Source: HyVt-443 sp964544655 (lineage in GTDB: Bacteria > Pseudomonadota > Gammaproteobacteria > Chromatiales > Chromatiaceae). Taken from it: a stretch of 64,000 nucleotides of DNA. The DNA lies in assembly GCA_964544655.1 (NCBI GenBank), contig CAZJCM010000010.1:12162-76161 (forward strand), given 5' to 3'. A program made the translations under genes and the position numbers. The notes below the pieces were generated by a model. That model was not told the origin of the DNA and did no database searches. It worked only from the letters and a program-made list of their open reading frames with translations. The stretch's first letter is position 1, and every line of letters starts with the position of its first letter. Shown here piece by piece: positions 53,831 through 62,225 of the stretch.

Positions 53831-54958
53831 TCAGACCAGTACCAGGTTATCCCGGTGGATCAGTTCCTCTTCGTCCATATAACCCAGGATCTCCCGGATC
53901 CGGCCTGAGGGCTGCCCCTTGATCCGCTGGGTCTCGTCTGAGTCGTAGTTGACCAGCCCCCGGGCCACCTCACGCCCCTGCCGATCGAGACAGGAGACCA
54001 CTTCACCGCGGGAAAACCGGCCCTCCACCCGTTCCACCCCAACAGCCAGCAGGCTGCGCCCGGACTCCTTGAGCACCCGCACCGCCCCGTCGTCCAACAC
54101 CAGACGTCCTCGCACCTGCAGGTGCCCCGCCAACCAACGCTTGCGCGCCGCCTCCGGTCCCTGAAAAGGGGTCAACAGGGTTCCCACCGCCTCCCCCCTG
54201 GCGATACGGACCAGCACCTCGTCGCCCATGCCGGACGCAATCACGGTAGCCGTGCCGGAACGGGCAGCCACCCGTGCCGCACGCACCTTGGTCAGCATGC
54301 CGCCCCGTCCCAGGCCGCTGGCGCTGTCACCCGCCACTTCATCCAACAATGGATCATTCACCGGCCGCTCGGTAATCAACCGGGCGGTGGCGTTGGCGCG
54401 GGGATCGCTGTCGAACAAGCCATCCTGATCGGTCAGCAGCACCAACAGGTCCGCCTCGACCAGATTCGCCACCAGGGCAGCCAGGGTGTCATTGTCACCG
54501 AAGCGCAGCTCGTCATTGGCCACCGTGTCGTTCTCATTGACCACCGGCACCACCTGCAGGTTGAGCAAGGTGCGCAGGGTACTGCGGGCATTGAGGTAGC
54601 GGCCCCGATTGGTCAGGTCATCATGGGTCAGCAACACCTGGGCGGTGTGCAGGCCCCGCTTGAGAAAACAGGTCTCATAGGCGCGGATCAGCCCCATCTG
54701 GCCAATCGCCGCTGCCGCCTGCAGCTCATGCAGAGCGGTCGGCCGGCGGGTCCATCCCATCCGACTCATGCCCTCGGCCACCGCGCCGGACGAGACCAGC
54801 ACCAGCTCGTTGCCCGCCAGCACCCAGGCTGCCATCTGCTCCACCCAGGTAGAAAGCGCCTCTCGCGCCAGTCCCCTGCCGTCATCGGTGAGCAGCGCGC
54901 TACCTATCTTGACCACCCAGCGGCGGGTCTTGCGCAGATCCTCTCGATTCCTGATCAT
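53831..54958 (-). CDS. proB: Glutamate 5-kinase
   Basis: 375 residues. The amino acid kinase domain has RWVVKIGSALLTDDGRGLA, LVSSGAVAEGMSRMG, VNENDTVANDELRFGDNDTLAALVANLVEADLLVLLTD and GRGGMLTKVRAARVAARSG. A C-terminal PUA domain follows (GRLVLDDGAVRVLKESGRSLLAVGVERVEGRFSRGEVVSC). It makes gamma-glutamyl phosphate in proline synthesis. It follows obgE with a 3-bp gap, a common gammaproteobacterial linkage. Confidence 0.97.
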   Translation of the reverse strand: MIRNREDLRKTRRWVVKIGSALLTDDGRGLAREALSTWVEQMAAWVLAGNELVLVSSGAVAEGMSRMGWTRRPTALHELQAAAAIGQMGLIRAYETCFLKRGLHTAQVLLTHDDLTNRGRYLNARSTLRTLLNLQVVPVVNENDTVANDELRFGDNDTLAALVANLVEADLLVLLTDQDGLFDSDPRANATARLITERPVNDPLLDEVAGDSASGLGRGGMLTKVRAARVAARSGTATVIASGMGDEVLVRIARGEAVGTLLTPFQGPEAARKRWLAGHLQVRGRLVLDDGAVRVLKESGRSLLAVGVERVEGRFSRGEVVSCLDRQGREVARGLVNYDSDETQRIKGQPSGRIREILGYMDEEELIHRDNLVLV

Positions 54959-54961
54959 GCG

Positions 54962-56047
54962 TTATCCCTTGAGGGGATCCCAGGGCTCATCTTCATCCTC
55001 TGCCGCCACCTGTCCACCCGGCACCTCATCTTCTGCCCGCAGCTGCTCCAGCCGCTCCATCAAAGCATATACCAACACCTGCATGCCATCACCGGTCAAA
55101 GCAGAAATAGCGAAAACAGGTCCATCCCACTGCAACTCATCCAGTAATCGATCACGCCGCCGGGCAAACTCTTCCTCATCCAGCAGATCTTTCTTGTTCA
55201 ATACCAGCCAGCGCTCACGGGCAGCCAGTGACGGGCTGTAGCGTTCCAACTCCTTGGCGATGCGCCGCACCTCATCCGCCGGGTCGACCGCCTCGTCCAG
55301 CGGTGCGATATCCACCAGATGGAGCAGCAGCCGGGTGCGGTCCAGGTGCTTGAGGAAGCGCAGGCCCAGCCCGGCCCCATCCGCGGCACCCTCTATGACG
55401 CCGGGGATATCGGCGATGACAAAACTGCGGTCCCGTTCCACGCTGACCACCCCAAGGTTCGGGTAGAGGGTGGTAAACGGATAATCGGCCACCTTTGGCC
55501 TGGCGCTGGAGACCTTGCGGATCAGGCTCGATTTGCCGGCATTGGGCATCCCCAGCAGCCCGACATCGGCCAGCAGGATGAGTTCCAGACCCAGCTCCCG
55601 GCGCTCACCCTCGGAGCCCGGAGTGAACTGGCGCGGAGTGCGATTGGTGCTGCTCTTGTAACGGGCATTGCCGATACCATGAAAACCGCCCTTCGCCACC
55701 AACAGGGTCTCGCCATGGCGCAGCAGTTCGCCAAGTGGCTCCTCCGTATCCAGGTCGCGCACCCGGGTTCCGACCGGAACCGGAATATACAGATCTTCTG
55801 CGCTGCGGCCGGTGCGGTTGCGCCCCATGCCGGGCTGTCCTTTCTCAGCCCGGAAGATCCGCTTATGGCGGAAGTCCACCAGCGTATTGAGCCCGGAGTC
55901 GGCAATCAGATAGACACTGCCGCCATCGCCACCGTCACCGCCATCAGGCCCACCACGGGGAATGTACTTTTCCCGCCGGAAACTGACGCAGCCGTTGCCA
56001 CCCTTGCCCGCCTCCACGCGAATCGAGGCTTCATCAACAAATTTCAT
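54962..56047 (-). CDS. obgE: Obg family GTPase
   Basis: 361 residues. The glycine-rich Obg fold (MKFVDEASIRVEAGKGGNGCVSFRREKYIPRGGPDGGDGGDGGSVYL) precedes a G domain with GMPNAGKSSL (G1), TTLYPNLGVV (G2), DIPGVIEGAADGAGLG (G3) and LNKKDLL (G4). The C-terminal acidic tail (DEVPGGQVAAEDEDEPWD) is typical of ObgE. It functions in 50S assembly and stress control. It follows rpmA in the rplU-rpmA-obgE order, separated by a terminator-like hairpin. Confidence 0.97.
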   Translation of the reverse strand: MKFVDEASIRVEAGKGGNGCVSFRREKYIPRGGPDGGDGGDGGSVYLIADSGLNTLVDFRHKRIFRAEKGQPGMGRNRTGRSAEDLYIPVPVGTRVRDLDTEEPLGELLRHGETLLVAKGGFHGIGNARYKSSTNRTPRQFTPGSEGERRELGLELILLADVGLLGMPNAGKSSLIRKVSSARPKVADYPFTTLYPNLGVVSVERDRSFVIADIPGVIEGAADGAGLGLRFLKHLDRTRLLLHLVDIAPLDEAVDPADEVRRIAKELERYSPSLAARERWLVLNKKDLLDEEEFARRRDRLLDELQWDGPVFAISALTGDGMQVLVYALMERLEQLRAEDEVPGGQVAAEDEDEPWDPLKG

Positions 56048-56145
56048 GGTATCGGATCATATTATGTCTTCAGTCGGCAAAAAATCAGGTCCCGCACACA
56101 CATCCTCAGAATAAGACATCAAACTGAAGATCGTCCCTGTAAAAC

Positions 56146-56173
56146 GCAAAAAGCCCCGTCTGACGACGAGGCC
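56146..56173 (-). terminator. Terminator/attenuator after rpmA
   Basis: On the minus strand an 8-bp stem GCCTCGTC / GACGGGGC with loop GTCA is followed by TTTTTG. It would limit transcription from rplU-rpmA into obgE-proB. Confidence 0.8.
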
Positions 56174-56199
56174 TTTTGGGAACCAGACGAATGGCGCAA

Positions 56200-56457
56200 T
56201 CAGACCGAAACCACGCTGACGTACTTGCGCTTCTTCGGCCCCTTGATCTCGAACTTGACCACGCCATCGGCCTTTGCGAACAGGGTGTGGTCCTTGCCGC
56301 AGCCCACATTGACACCATTATGGAACCTGGTGCCCCGCTGGCGCACGATGATGGCGCCGGCACTGATCGCCTGGCCACCGAATACCTTCACGCCAAGGCG
56401 TTTGGACTCTGAATCGCGGCCGTTGCGTGTACTGCCGCCTGCTTTCTTATGTGCCAT
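56200..56457 (-). CDS. rpmA: Ribosomal protein L27
   Basis: 85 residues: MAHKKAGGSTRNGRDSESKRLGVKVFGGQAISAGAIIVRQRGTRFHNGVNVGCGKDHTLFAKADGVVKFE. The N-terminus begins AHKKAGG, so no extra leader needs removal. It is part of the 50S subunit near the peptidyl transferase centre and lies 15 bp after rplU. Confidence 0.98.
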   Translation of the reverse strand: MAHKKAGGSTRNGRDSESKRLGVKVFGGQAISAGAIIVRQRGTRFHNGVNVGCGKDHTLFAKADGVVKFEIKGPKKRKYVSVVSV

Positions 56458-56472
56458 GGTTTAACCTGCCCT

Positions 56473-56787
56473 TCAGCCTGCGCTGATTCCGGTGATCTGC
56501 AGTTCGGTATACCACTGACGGTGGCCCTGGCGCTTCATATGATGCTTACGCCGCCGGAACTTGATGATCTTGACTTTCTTACCCCTGCCGTGAGCCTTGA
56601 CGGTGGCTGAGACCTTGCCGCCCTCCACGTATGGGGTGCCTACTTTGATGTTGTCGCCGTCGGCGACCATCAGTACCTTGTCGAGTTCCAGCCCCGCACC
56701 CTCTTCGGCACTGAGCTTCTCGACCCTGAGTATATCGCCTTCGGAAACCCGGTACTGTTTACCACCGGTCTGAATTACGGCATACAT
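56473..56787 (-). CDS. rplU: Ribosomal protein L21
   Basis: 104 residues: MYAVIQTGGKQYRVSEGDILRVEKLSAEEGAGLELDKVLMVADGDNIKVGTPYVEGGKVSATVKAHGRGKKVKIIKFRRRKHHMKRQGHRQ. First gene of rplU-rpmA, with a strong promoter at 56855-56883. It binds 23S rRNA. Confidence 0.98.
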   Translation of the reverse strand: MYAVIQTGGKQYRVSEGDILRVEKLSAEEGAGLELDKVLMVADGDNIKVGTPYVEGGKVSATVKAHGRGKKVKIIKFRRRKHHMKRQGHRQWYTELQITGISAG

Positions 56788-57141
56788 ACCAAATCTCCGC
56801 TAAATCCACTGTATGCAGCACGTGCACTGGACACGCACCAACGAAAGAGGCGGAATTCTACCCATGCCACAGCACCAGGTCAAATAAAAATGCACGCCAA
56901 GCGACCCCTTCTCTCCCCTTCCCCTTGACACTGGAAAACAGCAACCCTAGCATGCTCGATCCCGCACACGCACAATTCGTACGGTTGGAAGGGAAATTGT
57001 GCGTATCACGACCGGCCGGGAAATCACTGGAGACCGCCACTCCGGCGGAGGCTGCACGCCGTTTCAGAACGGACACTAAACCTATATTTATCAGAAGCTT
57101 TCCTAAGGTTCTTAGGAGCTGTAACCTGGTACCTGGATAGT
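56788..57141. other. 354-bp divergent spacer rplU / ispB
   Basis: No gene is seen. It holds the rplU promoter (left part) and, in the ispB leader, a perfect 7-bp hairpin TCCTAAG-GTT-CTTAGGA at 57101-57117, 24 nt before the ispB ATG. The hairpin's right arm includes an AGGAG that is too far upstream to be the ribosome site. Confidence 0.5.
56855..56883 (-). promoter_or_regulatory. rplU-rpmA promoter
   Basis: On the minus strand TTGACC (56883-56878), a 17-bp spacer, then TAGAAT (56860-56855), with an AT-rich stretch just upstream of the -35 (TTTTTATT). Confidence 0.85.
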
Positions 57142-58113
57142 ATGATGGACATACCCGCCATCCGTGAGCTCATCGCGGACGACATGAACTCGGTAGACGC
57201 GCTGATCCTGCGCCGGCTTCAGTCCGACGTGGTGCTGATCAATCAGATCGGCCACTATATCGTCAACAGCGGCGGCAAGCGCCTGCGCCCGATGATCGTG
57301 CTGCTAGCGGCGCGTGCCCTGGGCTACCAGGAGGAGCAGCACATCGACCTGGCCGCCGTGATCGAGTTCATCCACACTGCCACTTTGCTGCATGACGATG
57401 TGGTCGACGGCTCCGACATGCGCCGCAACCGCGACACGGCCAATGCGGTATGGGGCAATGCCGCCAGCGTGCTGGTAGGCGACTTCCTCTACTCCCGGGC
57501 CTTCGAGATGATGGTGGACGTCGGCCAGATGCGGGTGATGGAGATCCTCTCCCATGCCACCAATCGCATCGCCGAGGGCGAAGTACTGCAGCTGCTCAAC
57601 TGCAATGATCCGGACACCGATGAGCACAAATACCGGGAGGTCATCCTGCGCAAGACCGCCACCCTGTTCGAGGCCGGCGCCCAGCTGGGCGCAGTGTTGT
57701 GCGGAGCCAGCCTGGAAGAGGAAAAGGCCTTGGCCGACTATGGGTTACACCTCGGTATCGCCTTCCAGATCATCGACGACGCCCTCGACTACAGCAGCTC
57801 CGGTGACGAGATCGGCAAGAACATCGGCGACGACCTGGCAGAGGGCAAACCCACCCTGCCATTGATCAGAGCCATGCAGGTCGGCACCCCGGAACAAAAA
57901 GCGGCATTGCGCGAGGCGATAGAAAAAGGCGGACGGGAATATATCGACGTCGTCATGCAGGCCATTGAATCCACCGACGCGATCGAGTACACTTCGCGCC
58001 TCGCGGCAGAAGAGGCCGACAAGGCCAAGGCAGCCCTGGAGATGCTACCGCCTTCCTTCTATCGCAGTGCGCTCTCCGCTCTGGCGGACTTCTCCGTGAA
58101 GCGCACGAACTGA
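57142..58113 (+). CDS. ispB: Octaprenyl (polyprenyl) diphosphate synthase
   Basis: 323 residues. The trans-prenyltransferase Asp-rich motifs are LLHDDVVDGSDMRRN (first) and QIIDDALDYSSSGDEIGKNIGDDLAEGKPTLPLI (second). GGKRLRPMIVLLAARALG is the IPP site. It makes the side chain of ubiquinone or menaquinone. Divergent placement from rplU-rpmA is the conserved gammaproteobacterial arrangement. ATG codons at 57142 and 57145 are both usable. Confidence 0.96.
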   Translation: MMDIPAIRELIADDMNSVDALILRRLQSDVVLINQIGHYIVNSGGKRLRPMIVLLAARALGYQEEQHIDLAAVIEFIHTATLLHDDVVDGSDMRRNRDTANAVWGNAASVLVGDFLYSRAFEMMVDVGQMRVMEILSHATNRIAEGEVLQLLNCNDPDTDEHKYREVILRKTATLFEAGAQLGAVLCGASLEEEKALADYGLHLGIAFQIIDDALDYSSSGDEIGKNIGDDLAEGKPTLPLIRAMQVGTPEQKAALREAIEKGGREYIDVVMQAIESTDAIEYTSRLAAEEADKAKAALEMLPPSFYRSALSALADFSVKRTN

Positions 58114-58121
58114 CCACTATT

Positions 58122-58198
58122 CGGGGTGTAGCTCAGCCTGGTAGAGCACTGCCTTCGGGAGGCAGGGGCCGGAGGTTCGAATCCTCTCACCCCGACCA
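58122..58198 (+). tRNA. tRNA-Pro (anticodon CGG)
   Basis: 77 nt. Acceptor CGGGGTG pairs with CACCCCG, the anticodon stem CTGCC/GGCAG has loop TTCGGGA (anticodon CGG), the T-arm is GGAGGTTCGAATCCTC, and CCA is encoded. It follows ispB by 8 bp and may be read from its transcript. Accessory DNA begins directly downstream. Confidence 0.97.
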
Positions 58199-58226
58199 AT
58201 AACTAACTGAAAACACTGAATAATAT

Positions 58227-58250
58227 CCCAGCCGCCAAGCTGGGTTTTTT
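58227..58250 (+). terminator. Terminator after tRNA-Pro
   Basis: Stem CCCAGC / GCTGGG with a 6-nt loop, then TTTTTT. It closes the ispB/tRNA-Pro transcript. Confidence 0.88.
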
Positions 58251-58262
58251 CGTTGCGGCTTC

Positions 58263-58289
58263 GGGATTCCAACGGGGATTCCACTTTTC
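58263..58289 (+). repeat. 27-bp direct repeat, left copy (islet end)
   Basis: GGGATTCCAACGGGG then ATTCCACTTTTC; 26 of 27 bases match 61888-61914. It contains GGGATTCC twice. It flanks the integrase islet just downstream of tRNA-Pro and is a likely att or arm-type site. Confidence 0.8.
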
Positions 58290-58467
58290 TGGAAAGCGAA
58301 TCTACCCCTGTTTGCACGCCTGGATCCCGGCCTGATATCCTGATCCCCGTCACCAGCCCCAGCGGCCCACACCCCACCGCCTGGTTACAGCCGCCCCCCC
58401 GGACCCTGGGGCGGCACCATCCCCCCCTCTGCAGCTTGAAACCTGGCGCCTTATACGCCCTTGGCGG

Positions 58468-58746
58468 TTACTCTGGATTTCGTACAACAGCGCCTCTCCC
58501 TGCGCCATACCGAAACCCGCCGCTCCCAAAATAAACGATCCTGATCCCACAGTCCCGGCTACCGCATGTCTGGCAGGTCACACGCTCGCGCAGGGCATCG
58601 ATAGTCAGGGAGTCCGGTAGTGTTTTGCCTCGGTCTAGCCAGTCGGAGTGGCCACAGGCCTCACAGCCGCCCAGGATGCGGAACTGGTCGGGTGGGAAGT
58701 CAACCAAGGTGTTCATCGTGGCCAGGGTAGAGAGGGAGTGGCTCAT
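58468..58746 (-). CDS. Small zinc-ribbon protein of the islet, unknown function
   Basis: 92 residues from the ATG at 58746, with AAGG eight bases upstream; the frame is open to 58854. A four-cysteine ribbon reads CEACGHSDWLDRGKTL...TCQTCGSRDCGIRIVYFG, likely binding one zinc. The end (GGFRYGAGRGAVV) is Gly-rich. Small ribbons like this occur in phages and mobile islands as nucleic-acid-binding accessories. No named family recognised. It is the last gene on the left side of the islet. Confidence 0.5.
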   Translation of the reverse strand: MSHSLSTLATMNTLVDFPPDQFRILGGCEACGHSDWLDRGKTLPDSLTIDALRERVTCQTCGSRDCGIRIVYFGSGGFRYGAGRGAVVRNPE

Positions 58747-59060
58747 CTGGTGAGCCTTGGGAACGAAAAAACCTGCCTCGCGGGTCGTAGCAAGGTTACT
58801 GTAGCAGTGTGGGAATTGGCTGCTGTCGGCCATAATCTGATCTTGATCCGTCACAGGATCACGGCAACAACGTCACAGATGAGGACCTCTGCTGATCTTT
58901 GGTGCCAATCCATCCCCTACTTATAGAAGATCACCCCATCACGAAGTCGCGCCACCAGGTTTGCAGGCAGCTGCCAGCAACGGAAACACACAGGGTGCAC
59001 ATCAGAGGGCCTCTTGGATCAAAACCCAAGAAGGGGATGAACAAGGTAGAGGTTAAGGAT

Positions 59061-59399
59061 TTAACCTTTGCTCTCTTCCGCCTCTTCCTTTTCCTCCATC
59101 TCGATGCCTTCCACCTCGCGGCCAAGGAAGTCGTACATCACAAGGTCCTTGCCGAACTTGCCTTTGTTGAGCCTCAACCCCTCTTCCAAGCTCATTGGTT
59201 TGAAGGCATAGTGCAGTGGTTTATCCTCTTCGATCTGGCTTTCGATGATGTAGACCTCGGCCTCATCTGGAAACCAATCCTCTATGGTGAACTTGCGGGG
59301 CTCTTCCAGCTTGGTGAGAATCACCTCGTGGTTGGCAATATCCAGGGTGAATTGCTGGCCGGCTTTCAGTGCAGAAATGTCAATGATTCCGTCTTCCAT
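59061..59399 (-). CDS. Acidic islet protein, unknown function
   Basis: 112 residues from the ATG at 59399 with AGGAAAGAG upstream; the frame is open to 59450. Sequence MEDGIIDISALKAGQQFTLDIANHEVILTKLEEPRKF... ends in a strongly acidic tail (EVEGIEMEEKEEAEESKG). It has no TM segment or signal peptide. I do not recognise it. An islet cargo gene expressed from its own start is likely. Confidence 0.55.
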   Translation of the reverse strand: MEDGIIDISALKAGQQFTLDIANHEVILTKLEEPRKFTIEDWFPDEAEVYIIESQIEEDKPLHYAFKPMSLEEGLRLNKGKFGKDLVMYDFLGREVEGIEMEEKEEAEESKG

Positions 59400-59719
59400 C
59401 TGCTCTTTCCTCATTAAGTTTAAGACGCTCGTATGGTGATGGGGCGCCATGAAAAGTCAATTCAATTGGAACAGGTCCAATTAAAGCCCAGAATGTCCCG
59501 TATATATTACAGGCAGGGATCGTGATTGACGAACCATTTAGTTACCCGGATTGCGCTGATTGACGGGGCGGTGATAGCAATTCCGCCAAGGCATCGTTGC
59601 ATATAGGGAGAAGGTCTTCTTAGGGCACAAGGCTGCCGTTCGGAAGAGACGTTAAGATCCAGACGAAAAACCCCGCCAGGGCGGACCGTGGCGGGGCTTG
59701 TGTGGCGGGGCCGGTCAGG
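59400..59719. other. 320-bp gap in the islet
   Basis: It contains the strong leftward terminator at 59666-59696 and otherwise AT-richer DNA without an ORF. A promoter for the 59399 gene is expected here but not obvious. Confidence 0.4.
59666..59696 (-). terminator. Terminator of the integrase operon
   Basis: On the minus strand a perfect 8-bp stem CCCCGCCA / TGGCGGGG is followed by TTTTTCG. It ends the leftward integrase-252-residue gene unit. Confidence 0.9.
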
Positions 59720-60478
59720 TCACTTCAATCTGTGGCACTGCTGTAGCGCAGCGTCTGGATCGTCCCTCCGGACCCGGGCCAGGGCCTTCTCAGCAGCAAG
59801 CGGGTCCTGGTATGGCTCCTCGATGCTGTCCTTGGTGGTGATCAGGTAGCTGAACTCCCCGGTTGCCCGCTGCTGCAGGGTCAGTTCCAGCAGGTCATTG
59901 AATGCCCGGTCGGTCTTCCGTGCGGCGTCGGCCAGGGCGGCGCCGACCCGCTGGGCTGCCTGGGCGTCCAGGTTATTGTTCTCGACTCGGACCAGCAGGT
60001 CAGCCATGCCACCGAGGACGGCCTGGCTGTCCAGGATGAAATCATCGGACCGTATCTCATCGAGGACTCGTTCCGCGGTGCTCTTCACGGTCACTCCTTG
60101 GTCCACCAGTGCGTCGACGATCTTTGTGGGTCGAATGTTTCCGGCATCGATTTCTTCAAGGATGGCTGCCATGATCTCAGGCTTGCGCTTGATTCCTTTC
60201 GGCGCCCCTCGCGGCCTCTTCCCGATCACGTCCGCTGCATTGGCCCCATTCGCCAGCGAATGCAGAACGGCACCTGCATACCACTTCAGGTCGGGGTGCA
60301 GCGATTCCTGCAGCGCCCTTCCATCGCTGTCGGTGATCGGCCGTCCGGCACTGGTCAGGTAGTCGGCGGACTCTTGGAGCAACGCCTCGGATTCTTCGCG
60401 GTCGCCAGCCAGCGCTTTCTCGATGCGCCGGTTCAGTTCCAGGGTGTACTCCTCCGGCCACTGGTCATATTCGCTCAC
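59720..60478 (-). CDS. Islet protein coupled to the integrase, unknown function
   Basis: 252 residues. The start overlaps the integrase stop (ATGA). It is largely helical: EYTLELNRRIEKALAGDREESEALLQES, a basic stretch RPRGAPKGIKRKPEIMAAILEE, and IRPTKIVDALVDQGVTVKSTAERVLDEIRSD, which resembles a helix-turn-helix. It is probably a DNA-binding accessory or regulator of the element. I know no named family for it. Confidence 0.65.
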   Translation of the reverse strand: MSEYDQWPEEYTLELNRRIEKALAGDREESEALLQESADYLTSAGRPITDSDGRALQESLHPDLKWYAGAVLHSLANGANAADVIGKRPRGAPKGIKRKPEIMAAILEEIDAGNIRPTKIVDALVDQGVTVKSTAERVLDEIRSDDFILDSQAVLGGMADLLVRVENNNLDAQAAQRVGAALADAARKTDRAFNDLLELTLQQRATGEFSYLITTKDSIEEPYQDPLAAEKALARVRRDDPDAALQQCHRLK

Positions 60479-61800
60479 GTCAAGGCCTCCACAGCAGCCC
60501 TGGAGGCATCTGGTGCCAAGTGGGCGTATCTCTCGGTCAATGTGATGCTGCTATGCCCCAGAAGGTCTTTGACCTGGTAGAGATCGACACCGGCCTGCAC
60601 TAGGCGGCTGGCGAAATCGTGGCGAAGGTCATGGAACCTGAAATCCTCCACCTGGGCCTCTTCACACAGCTGGCGCCAGGGGCGCTTGATGTTCACGAGG
60701 CGCTCCCCAGTCTTGGGCGATGGAAAAACCAAAGTTTGCGGCATCGGTATGACATCGCCGCGCCACTCCTTCAGTACCGCCTTCGCTCTAGCATTGAGCG
60801 GGATGTGCCGCGTTGTCTGGGTCTTCGACGTGCCGGCTGCAACGGTCAGCAGGCCTGCCTTCAAGTCGACTGCCCCCCCATGTGAGCCCAAACAGCTCCC
60901 CGCGACGCAGGCCAGTATTCATGGCCACCTCCACCAGGGTGCGGATCAGGTCATCCTGCTTCGTCAGGGCCTCCATGAACCGATGGCGTTCGCTGAGCTT
61001 ATTGCCGTCGGAGTCTTTGATGTCCTCGTCCTTGTCACGCTGCCCAAGCCATCTGACACGGGTGTCGTTCTCGGTTTTCAGCGGCCGCCATTTCGCCAGG
61101 GGGTTGGCTTCAATGATTCCGTCCTGCACCGCCTGGTTCAGGAGCCCCATGAGCGCCACTCGATCCCGGTTCAGGGTCTGCGGGGTCTTGCCCTTGCCTC
61201 GTCTGCGCGTGACGTGAGCCCGGATCGCCACTAGGTCCAGTCGGCCATGTCCTTGTCCAGAAAGTCTTTCCACGCCGACCTGATCCGCGCCTCTGTCGCA
61301 TCGCCGCTCTTCCGGTGAGCCAGCACATGCTCCCGGTAGTCGCCCTCGAGGTATGTCTTCAGCTTCCGGGTATCGGCCTGCGCGCTTTCCTCCGCCTGAC
61401 GCTTGCTCTCCTCCCGCGCCTGGCGCTTGGCGGCAGCGGGGTCCTCACCCTTTGCTATCCCGGCCAGAAGGGCTTGTGCCTCCTGTCTGGCGTCTACAGG
61501 GCTGAACACCTGGCTGGTGCCATTGGCGTTTCCGATGCGGTACAAGCAGCGCTTCCCCTCGCGGTTTCGATAGTCCAGGTACCACGACAGCTTGCCGGAG
61601 GTCCCGACGCGCAGGATCAGACCGGGCTGGCCGGTGTCGCGGATTGAGTACCGCTGCCGCCACGGCTCGATGCGGTCGATGATCGCCTGGGTGATCTTGC
61701 CGCTGCAGGGGGATTTAATGGAGCCCTTCTTCGGGATAGGGGTGGGGCCTTCTTTTGTCTGGACAGAACGTCCTTTGCGGGTAGAATTCCTGGAAGCCAT
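60475..61800 (-). pseudogene. Tyrosine integrase with two compensating frameshifts (DUF4102-type)
   Basis: The reading runs 61800 to about 61240 in one frame, about 61240 to 60880 in another, then back to the first until 60475. The N-terminal arm-binding domain reads KITQAIIDRIEPWRQRYSIRDTGQPGLILRVG. The catalytic domain keeps MNTGLRRGELFGLTW (Arg I), FHDLRHDFASRLVQAG (His-x-x-Arg) and LLGHSSITLTERYAHL (His and Tyr). The first shift fits loss of one T (GACTGG for GACTTGG); the second is a run of 7 G where 6 restore the frame (TGGGGGGCA). Both are in or near homopolymers, so base-calling error is a real alternative. About 441 residues if repaired. Confidence 0.85.
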
Positions 61801-61887
61801 ATCAGCACCTCATCTGCTGGTTTTGGTCAGAAACCCGGTTACCGTTGGCGCGGTGCCGGGTTTCGCGTTTCAGTGGAATCCCTAGCC

Positions 61888-61914
61888 GGGATTCCAACGG
61901 GAATTCCACTTTTC
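61888..61914 (+). repeat. 27-bp direct repeat, right copy (islet end)
   Basis: GGGATTCCAACGGGA then ATTCCACTTTTC, one mismatch to 58263-58289. Just upstream, AGTGGAATCCC (61872-61882) forms an inverted partner, so the right end is a compound site next to the integrase gene. Confidence 0.8.
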
Positions 61915-62073
61915 CAGGATTTTACTCACGGTGCGCCAATGTACGCAACAGGTACGTCAAAACGCATCGAAAACGCGCAACTTATTGTTCAGAAAAGAAA
62001 TACTGTGTGTATAAAATATCGCTGAAGGTACGATATTCGACGCTCTGGGTATGATCGGGATACCCCATTTTTC

Positions 62074-62121
62074 GCCTTCACACGGCAGGGGTCGCTGGTT
62101 CGAACCCAGCATCGCCCACCA
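62074..62121 (+). pseudogene. 3' fragment of tRNA-Val (CAC), attachment-site remnant
   Basis: 48 nt equal to the 3' part of a tRNA: GCC-TTCACAC-GGC (anticodon loop CAC), variable AGGGGTC, T-arm GCTGGTTCGAACCCAGC, then ATCGCCC-A-CCA. The matching 5' acceptor GGGCGAT and the D-arm are absent upstream. Such fragments mark integration at a tRNA gene. Confidence 0.88.
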
Positions 62122-62178
62122 ATAAAATCAATCACTTAAAACCTGTTCGCATCCCCGATAGGGTTTCAAAGTGATTAT

Positions 62179-62198
62179 TTGTCACAGCGTTGTCACAC
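62179..62198 (+). promoter_or_regulatory. Two TTGTCACA direct repeats upstream of the second integrase
   Basis: TTGTCACAGC (62179) and TTGTCACAC (62190) are spaced 11 bp, one helical turn, and end 28 bp before the integrase ATG. The 10-mer TTGTCACAGC recurs at 63901 beside the toxin start. They are likely arm-type sites or operators. Confidence 0.55.
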
Positions 62199-62225
62199 TC
62201 GTTCGCGAACCGGCGGAGTGTGGCA

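Larger units (their letters stand above)
58263..61914. mobile_element. 3.65-kb integrase islet flanked by 27-bp direct repeats
   Basis: The element lies 64 bp after tRNA-Pro and carries four leftward genes: a zinc-ribbon protein, two unknown proteins and a frameshifted tyrosine integrase at the right end, 87 bp from the right repeat. No structural or replication genes are seen, so it is a very small genomic islet, probably immobile unless the integrase can be supplied in trans. Confidence 0.65.

Noticed and set aside
53601..53908. Two short plus-strand frames between rpsT and proB
   Set aside because: They are translations of dispersed repeat copy C, which recurs in non-coding DNA elsewhere.
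58122..62121. tRNA-Pro and tRNA-Val fragment as the two ends of one element
   Set aside because: They share only the generic T-loop GGTTCGAA and ACCAATAA; the anticodon and acceptor parts differ. The 27-bp repeat gives better ends for the islet.
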